DNA of 64,000 nucleotides from an uncultured Monoglobus sp. (GCA_947630135.1 CANRGH010000003.1:1-64000), one strand, 5' to 3'. Positions 15,350 to 24,701 are shown, numbered from the stretch's first letter. Made by a program: numbers and translations. The notes: generated from the sequence alone by a model not told the origin.

Positions 15350-15478
15350 TTGTACGAGGTAGAGTTTTACTATGACAAAAACGGAAAATCGGAAATCGTT
15401 GATTTTCTTGATGCGCTGAAAGCAAAATCAAAAACAAGTAAAACGGACAGAATAAACAGAGAAAAAATTCTTGCATAA
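15350..15478 (+). pseudogene. Truncated RelE/HigB-type (Gp49-like) toxin
   Basis: A TTG start behind GAAAGAAGG gives YEVEFYYDKNGKSEIVDFLD then KTSKTDRINREKILA and a stop, 42 residues. This is the N-terminus of the Gp49/HigB-like mRNA interferase family, whose members are normally about 110 residues; the catalytic C-terminal half is absent. Right after the stop comes the RBS and start of the antitoxin gene, so the missing part was deleted rather than frameshifted. The operon's promoter and operator are intact. Confidence 0.8.
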
Positions 15479-15492
15479 AGGAATGATGCTAT

Positions 15493-15780
15493 ATGAAACA
15501 GGTAAATACATTTTCCGAATATATGAATGATGAAGAAAGGGTATCGCCCGCCGAGAGAGAAAAGATAAATTTTGAAATTGAACTTATCGGAAAAATGGTC
15601 GAAGCCCGTGAGCAAAAAGGCTTATCGCAAAGGGAACTTGCCGAGCTCAGCGGAGTAAAACAGCCCGCGATCGCGAGGCTTGAAAGCATGAAAACGACCC
15701 CTCAAATCGACACCTTATTCAAAGTATTAAATCCGTTGGGCTACACTATTTCGATCGTTCCGATCAATGCGAAAAAATAA
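15493..15780 (+). CDS. Xre-family antitoxin (HigA-like)
   Basis: A 95-residue protein with a helix-turn-helix (GLSQRELAELSGVKQPAIAR, residues about 45-64) typical of HigA/Gp48-like antitoxins. It follows a truncated toxin gene by 14 bp and shares its promoter. It presumably binds the GATAACA dyad at 15307. With the toxin broken it would serve only as an autoregulator, or as protection against related toxins. Confidence 0.9.
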   Translation: MKQVNTFSEYMNDEERVSPAEREKINFEIELIGKMVEAREQKGLSQRELAELSGVKQPAIARLESMKTTPQIDTLFKVLNPLGYTISIVPINAKK

Positions 15781-15810
15781 AAAACAATATTTGGGAGCAA
15801 TCGACAAAGA

Positions 15811-15835
15811 CCCGCGCGTTCAGCGCGGGTTTTTT
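15811..15835 (+). terminator. Intrinsic terminator of the toxin-antitoxin unit
   Basis: CCCGCGC (15811-15817) pairs with GCGCGGG (15823-15829), then six T. It overlaps the last codons of the convergent pdxT gene. Confidence 0.9.
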
Positions 15836-16392
15836 ATCATGTCTATGAAGTACCGGTGAACCGTTGTGTTGTCGGTAAGCTCCGGGTGGAAGGCGGCGGC
15901 GAGCATATTTTTCTGGCGCGCGGCGACGATGCGGCCTCCGACTTCTGAAAGTATCTCAACGCCCTCGCCCGCCTCGCTTATGTAGGGCGCGCGGATGAAT
16001 GTCATCGGAATATCTCCGAGGCTCCCGAACGCGGCCATGGTCGAGAAGCTGCCGAGCTGCCGCCCGTAGGCGTTGCGTACCGCGGTTATGTCCATCGTTT
16101 TCAGATAGGCGCGGCTGTCGTTCTCGATCTTTTTGGCCATAAGCAGCAGCCCGGCGCAGGTCCCGAAGGTCGGCAGTCCGCCTTCGATCGCGGCTTTCAC
16201 ATCATCAAGCATGCCGAGCTCCGCGAGCAGCTTGCCCTGAACCGTGCTCTCGCCGCCCGGAATGATCAGCCCGTCAAACCGGCGGCGTAAATCATGCTTT
16301 TGTCTTATCTCAAACGTCTCGGCTCCGAGGGAGCCGAGCATTTTTTCATGCTCGGCAAAGGCCCCCTGAAGCGCCAGTATTCCTATTTTCAT
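15820..16392 (-). CDS. pdxT: Pyridoxal 5'-phosphate synthase glutaminase subunit PdxT
   Basis: A 190-residue class I glutaminase. It hydrolyses glutamine and channels ammonia to PdxS for one-step synthesis of PLP. The nucleophile is C79 in TFGTCAGLLLM, and the histidine-glutamate pair is in AAFHPELTD near the C-terminus. The start follows the pdxS stop by a single base, so the two are co-translated. Full length, no anomalies, apart from its 3' end coinciding with the hairpin of the convergent terminator. Confidence 0.98.
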   Translation of the reverse strand: MKIGILALQGAFAEHEKMLGSLGAETFEIRQKHDLRRRFDGLIIPGGESTVQGKLLAELGMLDDVKAAIEGGLPTFGTCAGLLLMAKKIENDSRAYLKTMDITAVRNAYGRQLGSFSTMAAFGSLGDIPMTFIRAPYISEAGEGVEILSEVGGRIVAARQKNMLAAAFHPELTDNTTVHRYFIDMIKNPR

Positions 16393-16393
16393 G

Positions 16394-17269
16394 TTATTTG
16401 CCCCGCTCTTCCATAATGAGCTCGATCTCCTGCGCGTTTATGCCGACCATGGCCTCGCCCAGATCCTCCGCGAGCTCCGCCAGGACCGCGGCGTCCTCAA
16501 AGTTTGTGACCGCCTTGACAATGGCGGAGGCGCGCTTTTCGGGATCGCCCGACTTGAATATTCCCGAGCCGACGAACACGCCCTCGGCGCCGAGCATCAT
16601 CATAAGCGCCGCGTCCGCGGGAGTCGCCACGCCGCCCGCCGCGAAGTTGACCACCGGCAGCTTTTTGTTCTCGTGAACGTAAAGAGCGAGATCATACGGC
16701 ACTCCCAGGTCCTTCGCCGCGTCAAACAGCTCGTCGGGGTTTAGGGAGCCCAGCCGCCGTATCTCGGCCTGCATTATCCGCATGTGGCACACCGCCTGAA
16801 CCACGTCTCCGGTGCCCGGCTCGCCCTTGGTGCGTATCATCGCGGCGCCTTCGTTTATCCGTCTCAGCGCCTCGCCCAGATCCCTCGCTCCGCACACGAA
16901 CGGCACCTTGAAGGCCGTTTTGTCGATGTGGTACTTGTCGTCTGCGGGCGAAAGGACCTCGCTCTCGTCTATGTAGTCGATCTCGATCGCCTCAAGAATT
17001 CTCGCCTCGGCGATGTGGCCTATGCGGCACTTTGCCATGACCGGGATCGAGACCGCGTCCTGAATTCCCTTGATCATTTTCGGGTCGCTCATGCGCGAGA
17101 CTCCGCCCGCCGCCCTGATGTCGGCCGGGATCCGCTCGAGCGCCATTACCGCGCAGGCTCCGGCGGCCTCGGCGATCTTCGCCTGCTCCGGCGTGGTCAC
17201 GTCCATAATGACGCCGCCCTTGAGCATCTGCGCCAAATTTTTGTTAAGCTCAAATCGTTCGTTGATCAT
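16394..17269 (-). CDS. pdxS: Pyridoxal 5'-phosphate synthase lyase subunit PdxS
   Basis: A 291-residue TIM-barrel synthase that joins ribose 5-phosphate, glyceraldehyde 3-phosphate and ammonia to form PLP. The N-terminal active site is recognisable ([17 protein letters not shown], and the lysine K80 in [11 protein letters not shown]); a second lysine-bearing loop lies further on. Start at the ATG preceded by GGAGGTAAT. The gene leads the pdxST operon and faces the divergent regulator pdxR, the standard arrangement of PdxR-controlled vitamin B6 synthesis. Confidence 0.98.
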   Translation of the reverse strand: MINERFELNKNLAQMLKGGVIMDVTTPEQAKIAEAAGACAVMALERIPADIRAAGGVSRMSDPKMIKGIQDAVSIPVMAKCRIGHIAEARILEAIEIDYIDESEVLSPADDKYHIDKTAFKVPFVCGARDLGEALRRINEGAAMIRTKGEPGTGDVVQAVCHMRIMQAEIRRLGSLNPDELFDAAKDLGVPYDLALYVHENKKLPVVNFAAGGVATPADAALMMMLGAEGVFVGSGIFKSGDPEKRASAIVKAVTNFEDAAVLAELAEDLGEAMVGINAQEIELIMEERGK

Positions 17270-17290
17270 AAAATTACCTCCGTTTTCGAG

Positions 17291-17325
17291 TTGACATTAT
17301 TTTATTTTTTGATATAATTATATCA
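17291..17325. promoter_or_regulatory. pdxR-pdxST divergent control region
   Basis: Plus strand: TTGACA (17291-17296), 16 bp, TATAAT (17313-17318) for pdxR. The 16-bp perfect palindrome TGATATAATTATATCA (17310-17325) supplies a TATAAT for each strand, so the two -10 boxes overlap. The minus-strand promoter has no good -35, consistent with an activator-dependent pdxST promoter. Confidence 0.75.
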
Positions 17326-17380
17326 CGAACTGATACTATTAAAAGTGTCAAAATACAAATATTTTATGGGGTCAGATTTT

Positions 17381-18823
17381 ATGTATAACTTTACGATCGA
17401 ACTGAAACCGAGCGCGAAAAAGCCGCTTTACGAGCAGATATACGAGCATATCGCCGAGGAGATACGCGGCGGCAGGCTTGAGGAAAACGAGCGCGTGCCG
17501 TCGAAAAAGGCGCTGGCCGCGCACCTCGGGGTCAGCGTCAACACGGTCGGAACCGCCTATGAGATACTCGCGCAGGAGGGGTATCTTGAGGCGGTGCCGA
17601 GGAGCGGATTTTACGCGCGCCGCGCGGACGCCCCGCCGCCCCGGGGCGGAGCGGCGGAGGAAGACGAGGAGGAGCCGCCGCGTGAAAAAAGCGCCGCCGA
17701 CTTCAAAACGAGCGGCGCGGACGTGGGGTCGTTCCCCTACGCGACATGGATCAAGCTTGTGAAAGAGGTCATGTACGGCGGGCCGGAGCTTCTGGGCGCG
17801 GGCGACGTCCGCGGCGACCGCGAGCTTCGGGCGGCGATCGCCAAGTATCTGCGGGAGTTCCGCGGCGTGAGCTGCTCGCCCTCGCAGATAATCGTCGGCG
17901 CGGGCATGGAGCATCTGCTGATGCTCGTGTGTTCGCTGTCGTCGCCCGACAGGACGTTCGCGATAGAAAATCCGGGCTATAAGAAGATCGACTTGATAAT
18001 AAAAAACAGCGGCCGTAGGGTCTGCTATGTTCCGCTCGACGCCAAGGGAATATCGCCCGCCGGGCTTGAAAAGTCGGACGCGGACACGGTCTATATAACA
18101 CCGTCGCACCAGTTCCCGACCGGGGTGATAATGCCGATGGACCGCCGCGCCGAGCTGCTGCGCTGGGCGGCCGCCCGCGAGGGCCGCTATATAATCGAGG
18201 ACGACATAAGCGGCGAGTTTAATTTTTTAAGGCGGCCTATGACCGCGGTGCAGGGGATAAGCGGCAGCGAGAACGTGATATACATGAACACGTTTTCGAG
18301 GGTGCTGGCGCCGTCGATAAGAATAGCGTACATGGTGCTGCCGAAAAAGCTGCTGGGGCTGTTTAACGCGAAGTTCTCGGACTACTCATCAACGGTGCCG
18401 AGGTTCGAGCAGCGGGCGCTGGCGCGGTTTATTTCCGAGGACTATCTTTCCCGCCACCTGAGCCGCCTCAGAAACGCGTACAGAAAGCGCAGGGATCTGC
18501 TGGCCGCGGCTTTTAAGGAGTCGCCCTATCCGGTCGAGATAAGCGGCGGCCGCGCGGGGCTGCATCTTTTGATAAAGTCGCCAGACGCCGAGGAAATATT
18601 AAAAAAAGCCGCCGAGGGCGGCGTTAAGCTCTACCGCCTTGACGACTATTATTTCACTCCGCCCGAAAAGCCGACAAACACGCTCGTCGCGGGCTACGCG
18701 GGAACGGGAGAGGAGGATATCGCGCGGCTTAGGGCCGCGCTGACTGAAAATTCAGCTCATACAGACAAAATTCCGGAATTTCGGGGATGCCGCGGCCAAG
18801 GTCCATTGTTCCGGCATGTTTAA
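17381..18823 (+). CDS. pdxR: MocR/PdxR-type transcriptional regulator
   Basis: A 480-residue GntR-type DNA-binding domain (residues about 10-75, VPSKKALAAHLGVSVNTVG) joined by an acidic, proline-rich linker to a class I aminotransferase-fold domain. PdxR proteins bind PLP and switch on pdxST when it is scarce. The start is the ATG at 17381 rather than the upstream GTG at 17345, by similarity to the family start MxxFxIxL. The lysine that should carry PLP is in the motif TFSK; here the codon at 18299-18301 is AGG, giving TFSRVLAPSIRIAY, so the Schiff base cannot form in the usual way. The 3' end overlaps the convergent acetyltransferase gene by 95 nt. Confidence 0.9.
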   Translation: MYNFTIELKPSAKKPLYEQIYEHIAEEIRGGRLEENERVPSKKALAAHLGVSVNTVGTAYEILAQEGYLEAVPRSGFYARRADAPPPRGGAAEEDEEEPPREKSAADFKTSGADVGSFPYATWIKLVKEVMYGGPELLGAGDVRGDRELRAAIAKYLREFRGVSCSPSQIIVGAGMEHLLMLVCSLSSPDRTFAIENPGYKKIDLIIKNSGRRVCYVPLDAKGISPAGLEKSDADTVYITPSHQFPTGVIMPMDRRAELLRWAAAREGRYIIEDDISGEFNFLRRPMTAVQGISGSENVIYMNTFSRVLAPSIRIAYMVLPKKLLGLFNAKFSDYSSTVPRFEQRALARFISEDYLSRHLSRLRNAYRKRRDLLAAAFKESPYPVEISGGRAGLHLLIKSPDAEEILKKAAEGGVKLYRLDDYYFTPPEKPTNTLVAGYAGTGEEDIARLRAALTENSAHTDKIPEFRGCRGQGPLFRHV

Positions 18824-19268
18824 AGCCCATGCCCTCATAAAGCCGCCGCGCCGGGGTGTTGGTCGGGACCACGTCGAGCCTGAGCGCCTTTTTGCCCTCG
18901 CTTTTCGCGATCCTCACACATTCGCGGACCATGGCTTTGCCGACGCCTTTGCGGTATATCCGCGGGTCGGCGGCGAGGGCGTGAATGGTAAGGACCTCAT
19001 GCGGCTTAAGGACGCGCGTCCAGTTCCCGCGCGAGTAATCGCCCTGCGGGTCCTCGCAGATGACAAACGCGCCGATGATTTTTCCGTCGTCGTCAACGCA
19101 GGCGTGAAGGCTGCCGCCTTTTATCGCCTCGGCGGCGCTCGCCCTGCCAGGATATTCGCCGGGCGTCCATTTGGGATAATTTATATGCTCCGCCAGATAG
19201 GCGGTCACTGTGTCGTAAAACTCCGCGGCCGCGTCCAGATGCTCGGGGCCGCATTTGATCATCTTCAT
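18729..19268 (-). CDS. GNAT-family N-acetyltransferase
   Basis: A 179-residue acetyltransferase with the acetyl-CoA motif YRKGVGKAMVRECVRIAKSEGK (R/Q-x-x-G-x-G) in the second half and the usual ARRLYEGMGF C-terminal segment. Substrate unknown. The start is preceded by AAAGGAGCG. Its 3' end overlaps the end of pdxR, tail to tail, by 95 nt. The GTIHALAADP-type beta strand (LTIHALAADPRIYRKG) supports the call. Not obviously linked to B6 metabolism. Confidence 0.9.
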   Translation of the reverse strand: MKMIKCGPEHLDAAAEFYDTVTAYLAEHINYPKWTPGEYPGRASAAEAIKGGSLHACVDDDGKIIGAFVICEDPQGDYSRGNWTRVLKPHEVLTIHALAADPRIYRKGVGKAMVRECVRIAKSEGKKALRLDVVPTNTPARRLYEGMGFKHAGTMDLGRGIPEIPEFCLYELNFQSARP

Positions 19269-19327
19269 AATTTTAACGCTCCTTTACGCTTATAATACCA
19301 CACATTTTAAAAAACGTCAAACAAAAC

Positions 19328-19351
19328 GGCGGCCCGCGTTTGCGGGCCGCC
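19328..19351 (-). terminator. Terminator of the large adhesin gene
   Basis: GGCGGCCCGC (19328-19337) pairs with GCGGGCCGCC (19342-19351), 10-bp arms. On the minus strand GTTTTGTTTG follows. Confidence 0.85.
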
Positions 19352-19364
19352 GTCGGTTCATTCG

Positions 19365-22300
19365 TTATTTGCCTTGCACGGGCGGCGCGCAGGGCTTGAG
19401 AGTGTCTTTCTCCCAGAGATAGAACGTTACCGAAACGCTGTTGTCGGCCGAGTAATCGGAGCCGAACTGCGCGCTTACCGGATTGGTTCCCGCGGGAGCC
19501 TCGACGAACCTGATGTCGATCAGAACGTCGTCTCTGTATGCCGCGGTTATGAACCAAACACCCTTTCCGGAGTTGTTGGTGATCGTGGCTGCCGCCGTGT
19601 CTTTGTCAAGAACGGGAGGCGCGTCATATCTTACCGGAGCGCCGGGATTGGGCGTTGCCGACTCGCTGGGCGTGGGTGTCGCTGTCTCGCTCGGAGCAGG
19701 TGTTGCTGTCTCAATAGGTGCGGGTGTTGCCGTCTCGCTCGGAGCGGGCGTTGCTGTCTCAATAGGCGCGGGTGTTGCCGTCTCGATCGGAGCAGGTGTC
19801 ACTGTCTCTGTGGGAGTAGGCTCTGCCGTTTCCGTAGGTGTAGGCTCTGGCGTCTCAACGGGCGTAGGCTCTGCCGTCGCGGGAGCGGACGTTGCCGAAG
19901 GCGCTTCTGTGGGAGGAGCGGGCGTGGCCGTCGGAACGGGCGCGGAGCCCGTTGTGAACGTCTTGACCTCGGCCTCCGTGTCACTCTGCGCTCCGAATGC
20001 GCGGTAGCAATACTCGGTATCGGGCTTTAAGCCGCCGACAACTATGCTGTAATCGCCGCTTTCTCTTAAAATTTCCTCATTATTATAAATGGTCTTTTCC
20101 TCGCTGCCTGCTTCCCAAAGCTCAAATTTGCACGATGCCACGGGAGTGATCGTCGAGCCCTCGGGCAGCGTTATGTCAACGTGTCCGTTAAGCGTCGCGC
20201 CCGATTCGGTGATATCGGTCGCATCCTTGGTGGTGTACTTATACGTGGGCGGCTCCTGCTCTGTCACGGTCACAAGCGCCGACGCGCTTACGCTGATCTT
20301 ATCACTTACGCTCGTGTCGGGGTGGTCAAACAGCGCCACCACATCTATCCTCGCCGTACCGTCATTCACGCCGCTTATCGTCGCGGTTTGGCCGTTTCCC
20401 TGTGCTTCGACGGTCGCCGCGCTTGTGTTTCCGGATGTCCATGACGCGCTGCTTAAAACGTAGCTTGGATCGGACGGTTCAATGGTCACAGTGTCGCTCT
20501 TGCCGGCTTCGACATAGATCTGCGTCTTGCTGAGAGTGAAGCCTACCTGAGGTTTATACTGTGCCTCTTTGACCGTATCGGAATACTTGATGTTCACATA
20601 TATTGTTCCGCCGCTTGGGTTAAGTTCATTGTCAAGAGTAACTTTAGTCATGCCGTTCATCTCTTCGGTGATTTTGAAGTTGGCGCTTATGGGGTCGGAC
20701 ATCTCGGCGTCATGATAGAACGTCACAACGTCGCCGACCATAAGATTTTCGCCGTCAACGTTTACATAAGCGTAGTCGCCGCCAATCTCGGTGGCCGGTA
20801 TATTATAAACCGTCACCTCGGGCGCGCGCTTGTTTTCGTTAACGCAGACCGTCGCGGTTCCCGTAACTGTTTTGTAGTTTGTGTCCTCGGGCGCGAATAT
20901 CCAGCCATAGCTTCCTTCGGCCTCGATCAATATATCGGACGGCTTTGCAACGCCGACCTCCTGCCACGCGATCGTGCCGTCGAGCGTCTCATCTTTCACG
21001 CCCGTGAAATTGTGATCAAGCTGCGAGCTGCTCAAAAAGTCGCCCTTGTTGACATTGGACGCGGTGACGGTTCCTTCAGGCTCCGCCTGGAGTATCGTCA
21101 TCGTCTCGGTTTTGCTGTTTTCGGCGTATTCATCGGTGGCGTATACCGTTCCGCGGACCTGATACGTTCCGGCGTTAACGGGCGGGGTCATATCCCAGCC
21201 TTCATCCTGAGCCTGAGCGTCGTGAAGCTCGATGTCAAGCTTTCTGTACTCGACCGTGGTCGTCGCGGATTCGACGTCCGATTTGATCGTGACGGGGTGC
21301 GGTTCTCCGTCATAGGTTATCTCTGTCGGAACATTGAATTCGACTATTTGGGCTATGGGCTTGTCGCCGACGGCTATCTCGACCTCTCCGGTGAGAACAT
21401 CATAGTTTGCCTGATCTTCGGGAGTATATTTCCACTCGTATTTGCTCTTTCCTTTTGTGAGCTTTTCCTGCGGGTTTACCCATTCAAGCGTGCCGTTCTG
21501 CAATATTGCTTGGTTGTACGGATTTTCAAATGTTCCCGTGAAGTTACCCAGGTTCTGAAGCGGCGTACCCTCAATTCCGCTGTCGGAGCTGACCGAGAGC
21601 GCATGAGGCATGGTCTTCCCGATTACGATCTTGCCCACGGGTTTTGAGGTGTCAAGCTCATAGTTATACTCGGTAATTCCCGACGGTATCCTTATCTTAA
21701 CGTCGTAATTTCCGACCGTTCCCGCGCTTGTCTCAACGTTTTGGTCGGTGTAGAGCTCAAACTTCACTTTGTCGATCGTGTCGGTTTCGGCAAGGCCGCC
21801 GCCCTCTGCCTGATCATCCGCAGGCTTGCAGTCGCTCGCCGCGAATGTATGGGTCTCGCCGTAGTGCTTTTGTATATCCCCGTTCAAAACAAGTTTCAGC
21901 GGGCGTCTTGAGATCCTGCCCGTGATGTGCATGGTGTCGTTTGACAGCGTGTAATTCGCTGCGTCTTTTCCGGCGAGAGGATATGTCGCGGGGACTTCGG
22001 CTTCGGGATTTGCCTTTTCAAACTGCTCTTGCGTCAGCACGTTGAGGGTCGCGTTCTTTACATAAAACGGATCGGCGTTCGCGTTGATATACGTTCCTCT
22101 GAGCGCGCCCTGAACAACATAGACCTCGTCCTCTGGCTTCGGCTTGGTGTATTTGATCTTTGAGGTGTCGGCTATTGCAGCATCGGTTCCGTCGTACACC
22201 TTGTCGATGACATTCGACAAGGTCAGTTTATTTGAATTCAGCGTATACGGCTTGATCGTCATAACGGCGTTCAAGAGACCGTCCGCGAAAATTTCATTCT

Positions 22301-24701
22301 CATTGCTGGTCGCGTGAACCTTGTAGGTTCCGGCATTTGTCGGCGGGTCGGAAGTGTAGCCTTCGCTCTCGTCAAAATTCGTGTCTCCCTCAAAAGACCC
22401 GTTTCCGTCGGTCACGAGCTTATATACGACTTGAATATTTCTTCCGATTTCGGGCGCGCTGCCCCTGTTCCATTTGAATGTGGGCGCCTGCGGCTTTCCG
22501 TTGTATGTCTTTTCGGTCGAGCTCATCGTGATATTGGTGGCATTTTTTTGCGATACGACGATCGTGACCGGTTGGTTCTCAACTACGTTGAAATTATCCT
22601 GATCATTAGGGATGAATTTGTAGTATTCGGTCACGCTTCCGGAGCCGTTGAGTTTTATTGTTTTTCCTGGCTCGACCCATTCCAATTTTCCGTCAACGCC
22701 CAGATGCGAATTTCTGTTCACAAACGCGCCGTCGAGTTTTGAGCTTGAAAGCGTTTTGCCGTCTGTTATGCCCGTGGCCGTAACGGGTCTGTTTATAGTG
22801 GGCGTGGCCTTTGTGACCGTTATTCCCGCTTGTGTACCTTCTTTAAGCTTTACATCAAAATTGCCGCTGTCAAGCTCAACGTCTTCTATGCCCGTAAATG
22901 CATAAGGATTACCGCCGTTTACTGCGGCTTCTTGCTTCATTCCCTCACATTCAAGCGTGATGCCGAGCTCCGCCGCCGTCAGATCCTTACCGATATCAAT
23001 ATCGGCGCTGTCATAAACGTCGCACATAATATCCGCCGGGGTGAGGGTCAGGCCGTACTCTTTTTCTCTGCTCTGCGGCGCAACCTTCACTTCTTTTCTG
23101 TCAATAGTGACAGTCAGATTGTAAGTATCCGTAACGCGGCCGCCGCCGGACTGGTTCATCGCGTTTATCTGAGTGGTGTATGTTCCCGCCGCGAGCCCCT
23201 GTCTGGGCGTGATCGTGACCTCGGCATAGTCTTTCCAGTCACTGTGAGATTTTAAATCGTTTACCGTGGGTATGTAGAAAATGGTTTTCTCGGTTCCAAG
23301 CTCGTTTGCGCTGTCTTTATCTTTGTTCACATTTGTTGTCTCAACCGTAAAGTTGGAGTCCTGCGTCCATGTGCGGACATATATGCGCTGATTTCCCGTG
23401 TTCTTAAGGCGCAGTACGAGAGGCGTGACTGTTGCCGCCGGCTCGTATTCGATTTTTTCGGCTTCTCCGTTCGCGCTTATCAGTTGATTGTATGACGCCG
23501 GAGGCGCTGTGGGGCTTGGCTCCTCCGAGGTCGCGGGAGGCGCGGTCGGGAAAGCCGCTGTGCCGCTCTCGTCATTCTTCTGGAATTCATAAGAATAACT
23601 TTTCGGCTCATTGATTACCGCTTCGAGTGTTATTTTGTTGTCCTCATTATTGTCGTGCAGTTTGGTGGATGAACTATCACTGGGGATAGCGTTTCCGATC
23701 ATATTTTCGCTATCGTTTTGACCGTTGCCGTTCACAAGCTTCCAGCCCGAGATCGACATTTTTTGGCCGTTCAAGCCGTCTACTTTGGAATAATCAAGAC
23801 TCGGGTCGATAATCGTTACCCAGTCGCCCACCATAGCAAGCTCGGTTATCTCGGTCTGTTCCTGATCCGGATGATTAGCGCAGATAAGCTTATATCCTTT
23901 GCTTTGATCCTCATCACTGAGCTTATATGTGACCTGTACAAGGTTTATTGTTTTGGCATTAACGACTTTCTTTTCACAATTTTCGAGATCGGGAGCCGGG
24001 GTGCTGCCCTCCTGCGGAATAATCTTGTTAAGCTTTGCGGTATATTCACCCGCCCGATACTCGTCTGTATCGTCTTTATGGAACAGATCGTTTTCGAGCG
24101 ACCATCCGTGATAACGGTGTTTGTCGGCGTTGACGCCGCCGGTTGAAAATATGTCTTTGACGCTTCCCGAGATACCGTTGTCGGGCACCATTGTCGCGGC
24201 GGGATGCGTTGGCTCCGGGCCGTGCGGCGGACGCTCGATTACCAACTGGTAATAGCTGCCGTCAAGATTGTATGTTTTTGTGTCCTTGTCATATGCCGCC
24301 TCGTGGTCTATTTTGTTTGAGAATTCCACCCAAAGCAGTTTGTCGGGAACTTCTTCATCAAAAAGACTTGATGTGGACGGGTGATGTCTGAAATTCGCGC
24401 CGATTATGTAGACCTTCTCATCCTTCGGGTTAAGGGTCGATTCGGGCGAAGCGGCTTCCGCAGCGGGCTCGACGCCGTCGTTCGCCACCGCGTCAATCGC
24501 CTCAACTTCGGGCTCTGTCGTTAAAGTTGTTTCGGTTGTTTCTGCCTCGGCTGCTTCCGCGGCTATTGCTTCGGTTTGCGCGATCTCGTCGGGTGCGGCG
24601 GGGTAATCATCCCCGTCGGGCGCCGCCAGGATCGGAACCGCTGTTATAAGCATTGCCGCCGTGAGCAGCAGGCTTATCATCTTTCTCCTGTACTTTTTCA
24701 T
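19365..24701 (-). CDS. Giant secreted multi-domain adhesin-like protein (MBG/YDG/Big domains)
   Basis: About 1778 residues from the ATG at 24701, behind GGAAGGAAG. A signal peptide (MKKYRRKMISLLLTAAMLITAVPILA) leads into a Glu/Thr/Ala-rich stretch. The body holds tandem beta-sandwich modules: MBG-type repeats (TYNGKPQAPTF, EITYDGEPHPV), a YDG-type repeat (DKVYDGTDAA), a Big_2-like module (VGFTLSKTQIYVEAGKSD) and a fibronectin-like module. A Thr/Pro repeat based on PAPSETAT/PAPIETAT follows (coding about 19700-19930), then a compact C-terminal domain ending in a VTFYLWE strand. There is no LPxTG, SLH or C-terminal membrane segment, so how it is held on the surface is unclear. Function: adhesion or matrix, inferred. 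Confidence 0.85.
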   Translation of the reverse strand: MKKYRRKMISLLLTAAMLITAVPILAAPDGDDYPAAPDEIAQTEAIAAEAAEAETTETTLTTEPEVEAIDAVANDGVEPAAEAASPESTLNPKDEKVYIIGANFRHHPSTSSLFDEEVPDKLLWVEFSNKIDHEAAYDKDTKTYNLDGSYYQLVIERPPHGPEPTHPAATMVPDNGISGSVKDIFSTGGVNADKHRYHGWSLENDLFHKDDTDEYRAGEYTAKLNKIIPQEGSTPAPDLENCEKKVVNAKTINLVQVTYKLSDEDQSKGYKLICANHPDQEQTEITELAMVGDWVTIIDPSLDYSKVDGLNGQKMSISGWKLVNGNGQNDSENMIGNAIPSDSSSTKLHDNNEDNKITLEAVINEPKSYSYEFQKNDESGTAAFPTAPPATSEEPSPTAPPASYNQLISANGEAEKIEYEPAATVTPLVLRLKNTGNQRIYVRTWTQDSNFTVETTNVNKDKDSANELGTEKTIFYIPTVNDLKSHSDWKDYAEVTITPRQGLAAGTYTTQINAMNQSGGGRVTDTYNLTVTIDRKEVKVAPQSREKEYGLTLTPADIMCDVYDSADIDIGKDLTAAELGITLECEGMKQEAAVNGGNPYAFTGIEDVELDSGNFDVKLKEGTQAGITVTKATPTINRPVTATGITDGKTLSSSKLDGAFVNRNSHLGVDGKLEWVEPGKTIKLNGSGSVTEYYKFIPNDQDNFNVVENQPVTIVVSQKNATNITMSSTEKTYNGKPQAPTFKWNRGSAPEIGRNIQVVYKLVTDGNGSFEGDTNFDESEGYTSDPPTNAGTYKVHATSNENEIFADGLLNAVMTIKPYTLNSNKLTLSNVIDKVYDGTDAAIADTSKIKYTKPKPEDEVYVVQGALRGTYINANADPFYVKNATLNVLTQEQFEKANPEAEVPATYPLAGKDAANYTLSNDTMHITGRISRRPLKLVLNGDIQKHYGETHTFAASDCKPADDQAEGGGLAETDTIDKVKFELYTDQNVETSAGTVGNYDVKIRIPSGITEYNYELDTSKPVGKIVIGKTMPHALSVSSDSGIEGTPLQNLGNFTGTFENPYNQAILQNGTLEWVNPQEKLTKGKSKYEWKYTPEDQANYDVLTGEVEIAVGDKPIAQIVEFNVPTEITYDGEPHPVTIKSDVESATTTVEYRKLDIELHDAQAQDEGWDMTPPVNAGTYQVRGTVYATDEYAENSKTETMTILQAEPEGTVTASNVNKGDFLSSSQLDHNFTGVKDETLDGTIAWQEVGVAKPSDILIEAEGSYGWIFAPEDTNYKTVTGTATVCVNENKRAPEVTVYNIPATEIGGDYAYVNVDGENLMVGDVVTFYHDAEMSDPISANFKITEEMNGMTKVTLDNELNPSGGTIYVNIKYSDTVKEAQYKPQVGFTLSKTQIYVEAGKSDTVTIEPSDPSYVLSSASWTSGNTSAATVEAQGNGQTATISGVNDGTARIDVVALFDHPDTSVSDKISVSASALVTVTEQEPPTYKYTTKDATDITESGATLNGHVDITLPEGSTITPVASCKFELWEAGSEEKTIYNNEEILRESGDYSIVVGGLKPDTEYCYRAFGAQSDTEAEVKTFTTGSAPVPTATPAPPTEAPSATSAPATAEPTPVETPEPTPTETAEPTPTETVTPAPIETATPAPIETATPAPSETATPAPIETATPAPSETATPTPSESATPNPGAPVRYDAPPVLDKDTAAATITNNSGKGVWFITAAYRDDVLIDIRFVEAPAGTNPVSAQFGSDYSADNSVSVTFYLWEKDTLKPCAPPVQGK

